Shown here: positions 26,731-38,798 of the stretch, piece after piece
How positions within the stretch are numbered: position 1 is the stretch's first letter
Layout of the letters: the number at the start of each line of letters is the position of its first letter
Assembly (NCBI RefSeq): GCF_000972845.2
Contig: NC_040016.1
Coordinates: 3,368,701 to 3,432,700 of the forward strand
Length of the DNA: 64,000 nucleotides
Source: Larimichthys crocea
Lineage: Eukaryota > Chordata > Actinopteri > Sciaenidae
Direction: 5' to 3'
Notes under the pieces: model-generated
The model's input: only the letters and a program-made list of their open reading frames with translations
Database searches by the model: none
What the model was told of the DNA's origin: nothing
Translations under genes and position numbers: made by a program

Positions 26731-27389
26731 ATGCACACGTGTGTCATAGTGATGCACACACAGTCACCATCTTCTGAACAGCTTCTTAGTAACATTGGCG
26801 TCTCTTGCTGTAGCTGTGATCCATGATCTAACCACAAATTTCTAAACAGATATTTCCCCCCCAAATTTCTCAATAAAAGTTTTGTGCTTGTGTCATCTGT
26901 GTACAATGTGTTCATCAGTATCAGGTTAAGTGTGTGTGTGTGTACAGCTGTGGGTCTGCGCGGGTGAGATGCTGCCTTTGTTTATCACCGCAGCCACATT
27001 CATTAACTGTGGCTCAAAGCCTCATGCCATGTAAATCCTAACAACCAGTCCTCTCAAAACTCAGAGTGAGAAAAACTGGTGGAAACCTCCTTCAATAACT
27101 GGTTCCAAGCGTAACACTCCAAAGCTAAACCTCTCACCATGCACACAACACATGCTTTGCTCTCCAGTCTCATTAAAAAGCCATCGCCTCACTCTCTCGT
27201 GTGCCCAAACAAATACAATTGTAAATTAAGAACAGGGTGGAGGAGCAAAAAAAAAAAATCCCCACAAAATGGAGCCGCTCCCTTTGGGGTGACTGTGGCT
27301 TCACAATATGGGATTGCTGGAGTGTGTCCAAAACAGGCGCGTGGCCCCCTGTTCTGACAACAGCTGAGGCCCTGAGCCCACCACCCCAC

Positions 27390-27391
<2 letters not shown>

Positions 27392-27423
<32 letters not shown>
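27392..27423. repeat. (CA)n microsatellite
   Basis: Uninterrupted CA for 32 bases after a CCACCCCACCCC run. Confidence 0.97.
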
Positions 27424-27424
<1 letters not shown>

Positions 27425-27876
27425 GGTCTCCAGGGACGAGCTCTGTGTGACACAGTGACACAATCAATCAGTGGATATTGCTTCTATTGACAGCCCCCAG
27501 AAGAGTCTCCTTCTGTTTGATGATCTGTTGCCGTTGTTTTTCCTCTTTCTCTCTAACTTCACTACTTGCTCTTCAGTTCCATCGTCCCTCTTTCGATCCT
27601 ACACCGACCTTTAAGTCCATATCCATTTTCTTTTCACTCTTTCATCCCGTACTTTTATTTGTCACCACCATCCACTCTGCAAACCTATCTTTTTTTTTTT
27701 CATTTCCATTGCCATTTGAAGAAAATACCACACATAACCACCCAGACGGGCGCACACATACACACACACACAAAAACACACATTCATTGATCCTAGCCTC
27801 TAACACAATCAGACAACACAAAACGATTCCTTCCTTTGGGGAGTGAGCGGATGGGGAGGGGAGTCAAAGCACGAGG

Positions 27877-27932
27877 GCTCATGCATATTTCATATGCACA
27901 ATGATACACTTTCTGAGCTATGCATAATGCAG
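27877..27932. promoter_or_regulatory. cluster of ATGCAT-type octamer-like sites
   Basis: TGCATAT-TTC-ATATGCA at 27882-27898 is a perfect inverted pair, and ATGCATAATGC follows at 27920-27930. These resemble POU/octamer-type binding sites. No function can be shown from sequence alone. Confidence 0.25.
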
Positions 27933-28393
27933 ACACTGTTTAAGGATGAGTATTGGGGGGTAAGAGGGAGTAGGGGGGATTTAAGTTGGGGAAATTAAAT
28001 GGAAAATGAGATAGCATCCACAAAGCCCCATAATTTGAACACAGCGTGTCTGCACACAAACACCCGTCGTCCAGGCTCAAAGTTCGCCTCAGAGCCGCTC
28101 ATTTCATTTCAATCCAGAGGAGACTTCACATGTGGAGTACAAGATGTGTTAAGTGGACCATCATGTGTATCTGTATTCAGTGGAAAATAAGAAAGGGTCA
28201 GCGATTTGTGTTGCAGAGCAGTGATTATTGCTTCACAACAACAAAGTCTGCAGCTTTTGTTTAGATGTCGGTTCGGTTTTAAGTAGCGGCAAGTTGGTTG
28301 GCCATCAATTTGGTCCAGACTGAAACCACTATTGGTTTGGTTTACTGCAGCTAAATTTACATAACAAATAACAATTCTGTTGTGTTTAGTGCT

Positions 28394-28477
28394 AAAATAT
28401 TAGTATGCTAGCATGCGTCGAAGATATTGTCTTGAAAAATATTAGTATGCTAGCATGCGTCGAAGATATTGTCTTGA
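28394..28477. repeat. perfect 42-bp tandem duplication
   Basis: The unit AAAATATTAGTATGCTAG…GATATTGTCTTG appears twice at a 42-base period (starts 28394 and 28436) with no mismatch. It contains the palindromic stretch GCTAGC/GCATGC. Confidence 0.95.
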
Positions 28478-29035
28478 AAATTCCCTGATAAACACGAGCA
28501 TCTACAAGGACAATTTACATACTAGCAATTTAAGCAAGTCAACGCACGGACGCTAAAAGAACTGCTAGGCTAAGAATAGCTTAATAAGACTGTCTTTTAG
28601 TCTTGTCAAAGGATAATTCTGGTTTACTACAGGTCTGTTTTTTTTTAATAGTTTTTACAAAAAGCATTATAATAAGAATAAAATGCTCAGCTTTTGATTC
28701 CCTGTTCATTAAGGGATTCTTTTGTGGTTTACATCATCTGGCTAAACTGTTAGCAGGTTAACAACTATCTGACTTCTCATGTTTCTTGTCTATTAGCCAA
28801 TGTTATAGCGATGTCTCCATGTTGCTAGATTTCAACAACTGGCTACTAAAGGGCTGACATTGTTATCGTAACTGAGAAAATTATAGCTGAAACTACAAAA
28901 TTAAGTTGCAATAAAATTGAATTACCCTTCATTAGGGCGAAGTGAAGGAAATTACTTCAGAGAAAAACAAAAAAAATGTCAGATTCTCCTAGCTATAACT
29001 AATGTTTTTCTTCCTTGAATTCCCCTTATGTGCAC

Positions 29036-29095
29036 TATCCAGTTCCAGTTAAACAGATGTCGTATATCAGCCTCTCTGTGAGGAAGCCAAGCCAC
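29036..29095 (+). repeat. local direct repeat, copy 1
   Basis: About 60 bases with AAACAGATGTCGTATATCAG and TGAGGAAGCCAAGCCAC. A diverged copy lies at 29708-29766. Confidence 0.75.
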
Positions 29096-29707
29096 TTGTC
29101 CCATCAGTAAGGCTTTCAAGGCATATGGTCTGAACATCCTCTCTATTCTGACTTAACATTTAACAGAAGACTACAAGTAAAAGGGGGTCAATAACTTCAC
29201 GGTGACAAAGGAAATCCCTTTTCTTCAGTGGCTTTAACGGAAAGCTGCTAAAGTGCCTAATTCCTCTACTTTATCAGTGGATGTACATTTAGACAGGAAG
29301 CAGAGTCAAAGTGGATAGTTAGTTTCAGACGGTCTATCACTCAGATGGAAACAAGGCTATAAGCTTTCTGGCAGCAGTCTGTCAGTTTAACGAGGCTTGA
29401 TGTTGGCCTTCCTCTCTCTTTCTAGCCTCACTTTCTCCCTACTTCTCAATGAGTGATTCTCTCACACTTGCTGTTTTCATAATTCTCTGGTTTCCGTTTT
29501 CTCTCCACTCTCTCCTTCTGTCTCTGGCTGGGATTGCTGGTAGTACAGGGAGCCATTCCAGTGGTGAATGAGTGAGTTTTAGTTTTTTCTTCTTCAACCC
29601 AAACCTGCTACTTCTTCCCTCTCTACAGCCTCATCCCTCAATCCAGATGCACAACGCATGGAGAGAATACCGGAGATGCATTTCCATGTGCCACTGGGGA
29701 TGTCCAC

Positions 29708-29766
29708 AATCCAATTCCACTCAAACAGATGTCATATATCAACCTTCTCTGAGGAAGCCACGCTAC
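29708..29766 (+). repeat. local direct repeat, copy 2
   Basis: AAACAGATGTCATATATCAA and TGAGGAAGCCACGCTAC align with copy 1 at 29036-29095 at roughly four positions in five. Confidence 0.75.
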
Positions 29767-30449
29767 AAGAGAGAAAAGGAGGGAGAGGGGGAGAGGGGAA
29801 GAAAAGAGGAGGAACAAAGGAATGATCAGGGAGGCTTTTGAAAGGCAGCAGGCTCAAAGTCAGACCCCACATGCTACAACACAAGCACACACAAACACAG
29901 TAGGATTGTAACAATGGTAAGGATATGGTTTCCACACAATTATGCATCTTCCCTACTACCTGTATATCTCCTTTTTGCACCCACTATGCACAGCTACCCC
30001 CACCCTATTCCTCCCACTGTCTCCAGACTTTCTCTGGTAAACAATAAAGAAGGCAATTTGTGGTGAATTTACTCACTTTTCCACTGAGAGACTTCCCATT
30101 GTGTTTTTTCTTTCAGGCTAAAAGGCACCATAAAGGTTGTCAGATGGGCTCATTATGATTTGTTGGTGCTAAACAGAAGTCATCAGTCACAATGGATGGA
30201 GGGGGTTGGCTGCCTGTATGGCTGACTGGTGGTTAGCTAGATTTATAGGACAGATAAATGACCCCTATGCATATGCTAAACTTGCATTATGGGTAATTAG
30301 ATTCTAATTAGATAGACTCTTCCACTCTGTTAGAGTGGAAAATGCATGAAATCCAAATTCAAGATCATTCAAGCATGTTTGAGAAGTTACCTTTAGCAAT
30401 ACTGGCGACGAATCATATCCTTAAATTGTATAATGCTAAATATATACAG

Positions 30450-30905
30450 ACTAAGGCTACAGCCATACTTGCGACTCTATGAAGCTGTACTTTTTTTGTA
30501 CGCACATAAGCTAAATGCTAAGATCAGCATTCAAGCATGCTCACATTACAATGCTAATATGCTAATGTAAGCAGGTAAAATGTTACCATGTTTATCATCT
30601 TAGTTTAACATGTTAACATGCTAACATTTGCTAATCAACACTAAACAAAGTCAGCTGAGTCAACTCAGTTTTGTGGGTAGTTGGTACTAGTATTGGACAA
30701 ATGAAAAATTATAATAAATCAAAAGCCAGGGGGTCAAAAACGTCATTAAGGTATGTAATCTGGGTACCATGAATGTATGTACACGATTTTGTGGTAAATT
30801 CTACTAATTAATTATTGAGATATTTCATTCTGAACCAAATTGGTGGTCTGACCAACAACCTGACATTAACAAACCAAGAGCTCCACTGCTAGCATGGCTA
30901 AAAAG
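30450..30905 (-). mobile_element. GCTAAC-rich dispersed repeat, minus orientation
   Basis: It starts with GGCTACAGCCATACTTGC, passes through a run of GCTAATATGCTAATG and GTTAACATGCTAACATTTGC motifs, and ends near AATTATTGAGATATTTCATT. This is the reverse of the plus-orientation copy at 14.4-15.0 kb. Confidence 0.65.
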
Positions 30906-30983
30906 GTCACTCCTGCCATGCAAAATAACATAAAACTAAAAGGTGTGGAACAAGTAATACAACCAATCACCCAATTTGGCAAC

Positions 30984-31014
30984 ATACAGACTGAAATCAA
31001 ATTTCAGTCTGTAT
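30984..31014. repeat. perfect 14-bp hairpin palindrome
   Basis: ATACAGACTGAAAT, a 3-base spacer CAA, then the exact reverse complement ATTTCAGTCTGTAT. It lies between two transposon relics. Confidence 0.95.
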
Positions 31015-31024
31015 ACCAGCTGTG

Positions 31025-31310
31025 CCAATGTGCATCCTGTAATTGAATGGGTTTCCTATGAGTGCTCCAGTTTTCTCCCACAGTCAAAGGAAAGGAAGAT
31101 TCAGTGAATAGTATCTAATCTAAATTTGCCCATAAGTGTGAATGTGTCTGTTCTTGTCAGTCTGTCTGTATCTCTCCTGAATCTATGCTGTGATTGGCTC
31201 CGGCCCTCCTTTAACCTGAACAGCAGGTAGAGAGAAAGTATGGTTGAATGGATGTAAATATGGACCGAATCTGGATATGATGGATGAATAATGGATGGAT
31301 GTGACATGTG
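31025..31310 (+). mobile_element. degenerate LINE/SINE 3'-end repeat
   Basis: GTTTCCTATGAGTGCTCCAG, TTTTCTCCCACAGTCAAAGG, TAAATTTGCCCATAAGTGTG and GATTGGCTCCGGCCCTCCTT, ending in a TGGATGGATG run, follow a familiar fish LINE/SINE tail ('…CTCCCACAGTCC…TTGGCTCCAGCCC…GGATGGATGG'). It is non-coding and heavily mutated. Confidence 0.6.
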
Positions 31311-32808
31311 TTATAAATCTAAGATCTTTCTGTAAATGAATTCTGAACATCACCTTGACAACCCACTGGGCTGAAATGTACTGTACATGACATACGAAGA
31401 TAATTACTAAGTGCTGAAATAAAAGACATCAATTATGTATAGCCATGAGAAATTCTTGTGCACTCTTCTAAACAAACTTCTATATATTTGAATATGAAAA
31501 ATTAAAAATAGATTGTGTCACTCAGTGTGACATCGAACACATCAACACTCGTGAAAAGCAAAATGTGGCTTATAGGCTGATCTGCCTGCAACCAGCAAAA
31601 ACTCCATCACTGAATGTTGATATTCATATCTGAAATGAACATCAGGACCTTGACGAACATCTAGTTATGTTGAGAGGAGAGGAGTTAGCTTATCTGTCAG
31701 TGCATGACAATAACTATAATTTTTCGCATTCTCTCCCGCCCCCATCTCTTCCTCCCCTCCTTCCCTCTCTTTCTCCCTCTCTGTCTGTCTATGGGGCTGG
31801 TGTCCTATCTGTGTCCAGGGTCTTTCTGTTCATGGTTCATGGCTTCTATCTGCCTAAGATGATTCCCTTGTGGCGCCATGAAGCGAGACAGAGGAGGAAG
31901 GAAAAAAAATCTCATTAAAGAAGGGATCATCTGCTGTCAACTACCGGCCCGGCCCCAGCTGAGCTGGGACACACAGAAAATACAAATGGTCAGAAAGACC
32001 CACCAGTACTCTGGAGCGCTGCCATGACGCACAGTGCTTTGTGTCAGCTATATATTGGATGGTGTCTTTTTAATAAATAATAATAATAATAAAGACAGAC
32101 GAGGAAAACTCAAAACAATGGAACATATGAAAATCTGCTGATGGAAACGGCCATAAATTATTTTTGTTCCTTTATATGCAATAAAATACACTGCACTGTT
32201 ATAAAAATTATGTGAGAGCTGCATCGAGCCTCCATGAGTTGTGGAATAAACCTCAGTCTGAAACACACACACACACAAAAAAGAAGAAAACTTTACTTTT
32301 CTGAGGCAAAAACATGGTAAACGAGTTTCACTTTTCTGTGAAATGTAGCGAAGCTTAAATTAATTCCTTGATTTGAGGCACTGGTAGAAATTGGATGCTT
32401 GATTACATCTCATGAGAAGCTGCATATTATAACAGAGAGAAGAGGAGCACAGTAGTTAAGCCTGCAAGCGAGTATTTTCGTCAATTAATCTGCTAATTAT
32501 TTTTTCAATTCAGCGACCAAGTTAAAAAAGCTAATAAATTTCCAAAGTTATTACAGAAAAGAGAGCCGACTAATACTTTTACTTGAAACATGCAAAGGCT
32601 TCTGATTTTGATTTGTCGTTATAGCAGAGGAAGCACAGGTGGAAATAATAACATTAACAATGCTTCTATTCAGCTGATGCGTCCCAGTAAGTCCCATCAG
32701 TGAGCCAATGCTTTTTCATGGCAGGCATTTTGACTTGTCATAGCACATAATGCACAGGCGTAATTAATAACAATAATGAGGCCTATAATCCACTTAGGTC
32801 TTCCATCA
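31311..32808. other. no gene seen
   Basis: CT-rich at 31725-31790 and an (AAT)n run at 32069-32091. The 31860-32045 stretch is GC-richer with a CCGGCCCGGCCCC motif but has no exon structure. Confidence 0.55.
32470..32545 (+). mobile_element. short fragment of the CGATTAAT-type element
   Basis: ATTTTCGTCAATTAATCTGC followed by TAATTATTTTTTCAATTCAG and GCGACCAAG resembles one terminus of the family also present at 18365-18645. Confidence 0.5.
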
Positions 32809-33000
32809 TTAAAGGTCCAGTGTGGAAGTTTTATGAGGTTCTATTTACAGAATATGGCATAAATGGAACATAATATACATAACTATGTCTTCATTAGTTG
32901 ATTAGCATAATCACCTGAAAATAAGAACCTTTTATCTACAGACGCTGTGGGACCTCTTCTACAAGTCTACCATGTTTCTACAGTAGCCCAAAGTGGACAA
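32809..33000 (+). mobile_element. TTAA-type MITE, 5' part
   Basis: It begins TTAAAGGTCCAGTGTG and continues with GAATATGGCATAAATGGAAC and AATCACCTGAAAATAAGAACC. It ends at a CTACAGTAGCCCA…GTGGACAAACTAAACAC segment that I recall from an abundant fish MITE. The inward-facing partner terminus is absent, so the copy is truncated at its 3' side. The family is shared with 57198-57553. Confidence 0.7.
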
Positions 33001-35761
33001 ACTAAACACAGGAATCAGCACACCTGAGCGCAAGACAGCAATTTTTATTGTTATGCGCTATTCTGTGATGAAAGTTGAAAAACTTTCCGAAAATCTTTGT
33101 TTCAGCAAGATTTGGCAACTTTTGTTACTCCAGTGTTATCAAGTCTCTCTGCCATGGTTCCTCACCCTTCACAGTCCTTTGATCATTTACTCATTTTAAA
33201 GTCAGATTACAATAACTTTCTAATTGGTAGCATTTTTGCCAAGTCCTAAATTTCTCCTGTGTGCACTTATTTTAGAAGAAAGAGCTTCTTCAAACCAAAA
33301 ACAATCTTCTAAATGTGCTTCTCTGCCCTATATTTTTTCGAATGATATCCACACCACTTGCAATGCAAATTTCCACCTGAAAAAGGTTGCTTCATCCCCA
33401 AATTCTAGAATTCAGTACTCATTAGTTTGCACTACAAAGGTTGGAAACATCAAGATGTAAATCAATGCAAAAGAGAAAACGGGAGATAAAGAAAAAAAAG
33501 GGAGGAAGGCAGCAGAGAGTTCAAAGTATTGCTGTGTGGATGAATAATCATTCCCTCTGGTGGTGGTGGTCCAACAGGTCATGCTCTTTGTGTACGAAGA
33601 TGGTGTCAGCAGCCAATTTACACCACCTGAAAATCCAGCAGATACCCAGACATACAGACACACTTTTTCTCACCATCTCACTCCCTCTCCCTCCTGCTCC
33701 TTCTAGTGGAAAGTGGAAACTCTCGAGAGTTTAGCGTGCTGAAACACCCTGTCTCTGCCTCTTCTCAAACTCATCCAGTGATGATGTGACCTCTCCTCCC
33801 TGGTGTCTCCCAGTCAAGCCTCATTTCCTCGACATCAAAGCCCCACCCCTGTGAGTACTCTGGTTGGACAAACCACCGCTCCTCTGAGGTTGTTTAATCA
33901 GAGGTGACGCTCTAATAAAGCCAACACACTGAGCGCAGGAATCCACAGAACCCTGTTTTGTTTCCCACCTACAACTCAAAGTCCTCCCAGTTCCCTACTT
34001 TACCCAGGAAACTGCATGCTGCACAGAGCCACAGACAGGCCCAAGTGGCTGATGAATCCCATGCCGCTTATTAAATCCAATCTAGGAGATTAATGTTACT
34101 TGACGAAGAGAGCTAACCTGCACCTTCCCTTAGAAACTGCACTCTAACAGGCAGATGTCGGGTGCATGTGGTGCAGTTTATATTTGAAGCTATATTTGCA
34201 GAAGAGAGATGGAATGAAGGTCAGGAGGGTTTAGCTGTGTGTATGTGAGTCGGTGTGTATGAGCATTAGCCAATACGTATGTGTATGTGTGTGTATGCAC
34301 CATATGGAGAACAAATTAGACACCACACAAATCACTGGGAAGTCTGGTGTGTTGAGCAGGACTGGCCTTGGTTGCTTCTGCAGCTTTGGGATTTGAACAA
34401 TGCAGAGAGCAACTGTCCATACCTGCATGCAATGCTATTGTATCAAGGCCGGATGTTCTGTATAATGTTTAGAAAGGAATATGTCTTTACTTTCACCTCT
34501 GTCTTTCATACTATATAAGTGAGGTACGTTTATAACAAAGCCTAAAAAAAGTGGTGTGTTCTATATGTATTGCAGAGTTTTATAGCAGCCACATCCTCTC
34601 ATTGACGGTATTTAAGTAAATTATTTAAAAGATTTCTTCAGAGGATATAAAGACAAGAACTTATGAAAGAGAAGCTGTCAACAGCAAACGGTACACATCC
34701 CACATATTGGCCTTGGGACAGGACCTCATATTATGCTTGCCACACTATCACATCTTATTTTCAACCTGTTTCCATTAAGGAGCTAAAAGCCATTATTCCC
34801 AAAAGGAATAAATTGATGCTGTCGCAATTCAAACCTATTTCAGGACTAAATTACAGTGAAATGGGATGACTCATGCCACAAAGACCTTCAGAAATATCAC
34901 TGAGAATAGTTGAAGAACAAGCTGCAGTGACGCAAGAGTGGAAAAAAGAGAGAACAACAGCAGCAGAGTGGGTGTAAAAAGACACAGGCTTGAACTGAAG
35001 AAATCACATTTTCAGCATGATGACAGGAGAGAGAATGAACATGTCTCATTAAGACTGCTGACCCTTAAACCATATAAAAACTGAGCACCTCAAGGCTCTG
35101 ACTGGATTCAGAAAAGGCTTTTTAGATGAATGACTCTGATTAACCATTGTCTCGACCAAGAGGCTGATGGCTCTTAACAAGCACACTGATCATGAGACAA
35201 TCTAAAAAATGAACTAAAGTCTAAAAGTCTAAAAGTCAAGTTATCTTGCCTACTCACAGCACTGTGATTAATCACTCCATACAGGATGTGGACAAACTGC
35301 TTAAAGCCGAGATCATGTTGAAACCCAGACCACAGAAAGAAGTGCTTTCAATGGTTTCAAGTTGTGTGCCCACTGGCCAGAGGTGTTTGTTTGATTTTGT
35401 GTCTGTTACTGGCCCATGATCAGACCCCACCAGAGCTTTCTTTCTGTCTAAATAAACTACAAGCCGAACTAAACTGCTGTGCCTTTCCTGTTGTCTAAAT
35501 AAAAAACAAAAAAAGTGTTGTAGTCAGATGTGTGGCCACCAGAACAGCTTAGAGAGATCCTTGGAATAGAGTCTTTGAACTCTACTGGAGGGATGAACAA
35601 CATTCTTCCATTTTGTGTTTTGATTATTGTGTTACAGAGGACTAGTATGTGGCTGTGAAATTCTTCTTCAATGATCCTCTGAAAGTCTCATGATCCCTTG
35701 TGCCCTTTACAAAAACATTTAGATTCATTATTTTTCTCAGGTACAGGTTACTCCTTTAAAG
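33001..35761. other. no gene seen
   Basis: Unique intron-like DNA. A patch at 33800-34120 is of more balanced composition and could be conserved non-coding sequence, which cannot be judged from one genome. Confidence 0.55.
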
Positions 35762-35763
35762 TA

Positions 35764-35789
35764 CCGTATTTTCACGACCATAAGGCGCA
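35764..35789 (+). repeat. pogo-type element, left terminal inverted repeat
   Basis: The 26 bases starting CCGTATTTTCACGACC match the reverse complement of 36295-36320 exactly. TA precedes it. Confidence 0.95.
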
Positions 35790-35994
35790 CCGTATGAAAA
35801 GGCGAAGTCTACACACACATATGGCGCACCGCCTTACAACAACACACACACAAGCATACAAGTGTGCGTATTTAAAAATAGAGCGGGAGCAAAACTGAGT
35901 TTGATTGTGCTTTATTTAAGTCTTTATTACAAAGTACTAACATTTTTTAAGCACATTACCACAGCACACATTAGCACATTGCCGGTAATCGTCA

Positions 35995-36264
35995 TTAATC
36001 AAACCCATCGAAGTCCTCATCCTCCGTTTCTGAGTTAAACAGCTGCGCTAAGTCAAATATGCCATTTCCACTTTCTTCGCTGTCAGAGTCACTTTCCATG
36101 CCGTGCGGCCCCTCGGAAATGATGCCGGCTTTTGCGAAAGCTCGAACAACAGTGCCAGTAGACACGTTAGTCCACGCATCTACAATCCATCCGCAAACTG
36201 TGCCGCAAACTTCCCCCTTTAACGTTCTCAACACAGGTTTAACAACACACATAGGGCGCACCAC
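35995..36264 (-). pseudogene. transposase C-terminal remnant, pogo/Tigger-like
   Basis: The 89-residue minus-strand frame includes VCGWIVDAWTNVSTGTVVRA, FAKAGI and an acidic tail with EDEDFDGFD before the stop. The W-x2-DAW-x3-S…V-x2-F-x-K-x-GI pattern resembles the end of pogo-family transposases after the DDE domain, where fish and invertebrate copies have an acidic C-terminus. The first residues (MVRPMCVVKPVL) come from near the internal deletion junction and are probably not native. The catalytic aspartates are absent, so no transposase activity is expected. Confidence 0.65.
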
Positions 36265-36294
36265 ACATTTTGAAAAAAATATAAGACGTTTATA

Positions 36295-36320
36295 TGCGCC
36301 TTATGGTCGTGAAAATACGG
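36295..36320 (-). repeat. pogo-type element, right terminal inverted repeat
   Basis: This is an exact inverted copy of 35764-35789, followed by TA. Confidence 0.95.
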
Positions 36321-37232
36321 TAGTACAACACTGATACCATATCTCCATGAATTCTTGGAGTTACAACCTTAAAATTAACAACAAGACTCAAGGAGGTGAC
36401 CGTACCCATGAAATAGTCACATAGCCTGTAAAAAACAAAACATTGTTTTTATTACATAGATTAAACAAATGGTTCATTAATTTATGAGCTTTGCTAGCTT
36501 AGCTATGCTAAAGTAAGCTAATTGGCCACTGGTGGTGTTTTAATTAACACCAAGACACGAGAATGTATCAATCTTCTCATCTAGTTCTTGGCAAGATATA
36601 TAATGGAAGTCAATGGAACACAGGCATGTTATGGGGCTCTATCAGCTTATGACCAAATAGCAAACAAAGCCCAAAATCTTAATGAAAAAAGAGTTGGTTG
36701 CTTTACCAGACCATAGACTCAAGTAAAACCCTCATCGCTCACAGCCAATTGTTCATTATTCCTTCATACTGGTTTCTCAGATTCATGGGCTGAATTTTAC
36801 TCAGCTTCCTGAATTTTAATGACTTAGATACTAGCCCAGAATCAATGACTGAAATGATCTGAAATATGATCATGATGGATGCCCACTTAGCAAGTGAACC
36901 CCAAAACTAGCCCTCTGCCAGGCTAACCTCTGGACTAAAATAAGTCCCACATGTTCACATTTGGCTGGAGCGCGACCTTATTAACCCTAAACAAAGCCTG
37001 TGCAAGGCTTTGCTAATGACACCCCCACCTTCCCTAGTCTGGACCATGATGTCTGACTGACAGCCATGGTCTGCACTTACAAACAAACACACCACATCAT
37101 TGGGCATGGGCACACACACAAGCACACACACAGAACCTGTGGAAGCCGGTTGGGTGATAAGGAGGAGGTCAAACAACAGATGGCAACCAGAGGATTAGTG
37201 CAACTCGGTTAACTTAGTTAAACACAACAGAG

Positions 37233-37256
37233 ACACACACACACACACACACACAC
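37233..37256. repeat. (AC)n microsatellite
   Basis: Twelve AC units. Confidence 0.96.
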
Positions 37257-38775
37257 GTATTACAGTGTGATAGAAGTCATCATTATTTTTCAGAAATAAT
37301 ACTTTCTAATATTTCTTAGTTTGACCTATTAACACGCATACATGAAGTCATATTTTAACTCTAACAAAAACATATTTTAGTAAAATATAGTAGCTGCAGA
37401 AGCTGTGTTGGCTTCACACCGACACATGCTATCACTCACTACCTCACAAACCTGAGGCTGTCCCAAGAGGAGAAAAAATAAATATGATGGAGAATATTTT
37501 TTCCAGTGTCTCATAAATTATTGCTTCTTATTGTCAAATGCTAAATAGTTTAGGCCTCCAAAAACTGTCCACATGAATTAATATGAGAAGAGAATATCAC
37601 TCTCTTGTTAATCTGTGACTCAAAGATGTGTTTTGATTCATGATGTGACACAATCTGTGTGCACTTTGGTGTAATGCGTGTATACAAATAAAGCTGGTGT
37701 AGTCTTGGTTTTACTTCACTTTAAAGGAGCCAAAAAGGTTAGGAACAAGTGCCCAAACTGATCTCCAGAAATAAAAATTAAATAAAACATTAAAAATTTC
37801 AAATATTACGCACAAGAAGGGAATGGAAATGCAAAATAAGATAAATCCAGAAGTTCAAAATTAAAGTTAGAGTGGTTACAAGTTTGAGTTTCAAATGACA
37901 CTTGCCTAACAACAACCAGAATATTTCCATTCATGGAGCCACGCTGCTCTTCAAATGTCTAAATGTCTATAAAGCTGCAGTGAATTGTCATGCCCCTTTG
38001 ACTGCACAGGTAACAGCTTGAAAAATGACATTAACCTGCATACACAGACACACACATAAACTCACTGATGAAGGATATTCAGTAGCATTTATCAGTCACA
38101 AAACCTTCAAACAAAGGGAGCTGATCCGACAGATGTTCTAATAAATCACTTCATAGATATTTTGCGACTATAAAACGGAGCGCTATAAAAATAAGGTAGG
38201 ATGGCAATGGCAGTTACAAGAAAAACACAATCTCAAAAGTTACGAAACTGACACTTCGAAGGAACAGCACGGTCAGAATCTCTTTACAGAGCAAGTGATG
38301 CTCGACATGAGCGTGTCTAGGCATTGATGTTTCTTCTCCATTGTGCAACGAGACTGTAAACTTTTTAGGCCAAGCATGCTCACACTTCAGCAGCCCTGCC
38401 AAATCCACCAAGTGCTCTGTGGATGCTTCCCAGCTGTCAGGCAGTTATCATCACAGTCGCTTCCACAGAGATTCGTGGAGCTCGATGTCAACCAGCATTA
38501 TGATTCTGTCCCTTCTAGGGTGAATTTCCAGTTTAGTACAGACAGACCTGCTCAGGATTAGATGTCTACATGTGCAGCCATATGCATGGGTAAGAAAGTC
38601 TCTGCCTGCCTCTAGCTCTTGGGCAGTTTTAATAACACAGATTCTCACACACACACTTTGATTTTTTTTCACTCTCTCCCCATTATAACCTGGAGCACAC
38701 AGGTGTCGACCAACCAAAATCCAATTGCGTCAGGCAGGCAGGCAGTGAGGCAAGACCAATTGCCTTGTGTGAGTG

Positions 38776-38798
38776 GTGTGTGTGTGTGTGTGTGTGTG
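38776..38798. repeat. (GT)n microsatellite
   Basis: About eleven GT units. Confidence 0.95.

Larger units (their letters stand above)
25861..28393. other. microsatellite-rich, no gene seen
   Basis: Contains the GT and CA tracts listed, a CT-rich patch at 27535-27720 and the octamer-like cluster. No exon-like signal. Confidence 0.6.
28478..30449. other. local repeat pair, no gene seen
   Basis: Apart from the 60-base repeat pair at 29.0 and 29.7 kb, a CT-rich patch at 29408-29525 and a purine-rich patch at 29767-29820, nothing is recognised. Confidence 0.55.
35764..36320 (-). mobile_element. pogo-type DNA transposon derivative, internally deleted
   Basis: The 557-base element is bounded by perfect 26-bp terminal inverted repeats (each reading CCGTATTTTCACGACC inward) and flanked by TA at 35762-35763 and 36321-36322. 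A TA target duplication is characteristic of the Tc1/mariner superfamily, which includes pogo/Tigger. Subterminal GGCGCACC motifs recur. The minus strand holds the C-terminal coding end of a transposase, and AATAAA lies at 35916-35911 (minus strand). The N-terminal DNA-binding and DDE catalytic parts are missing, so it would depend on transposase from elsewhere. Confidence 0.88.
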
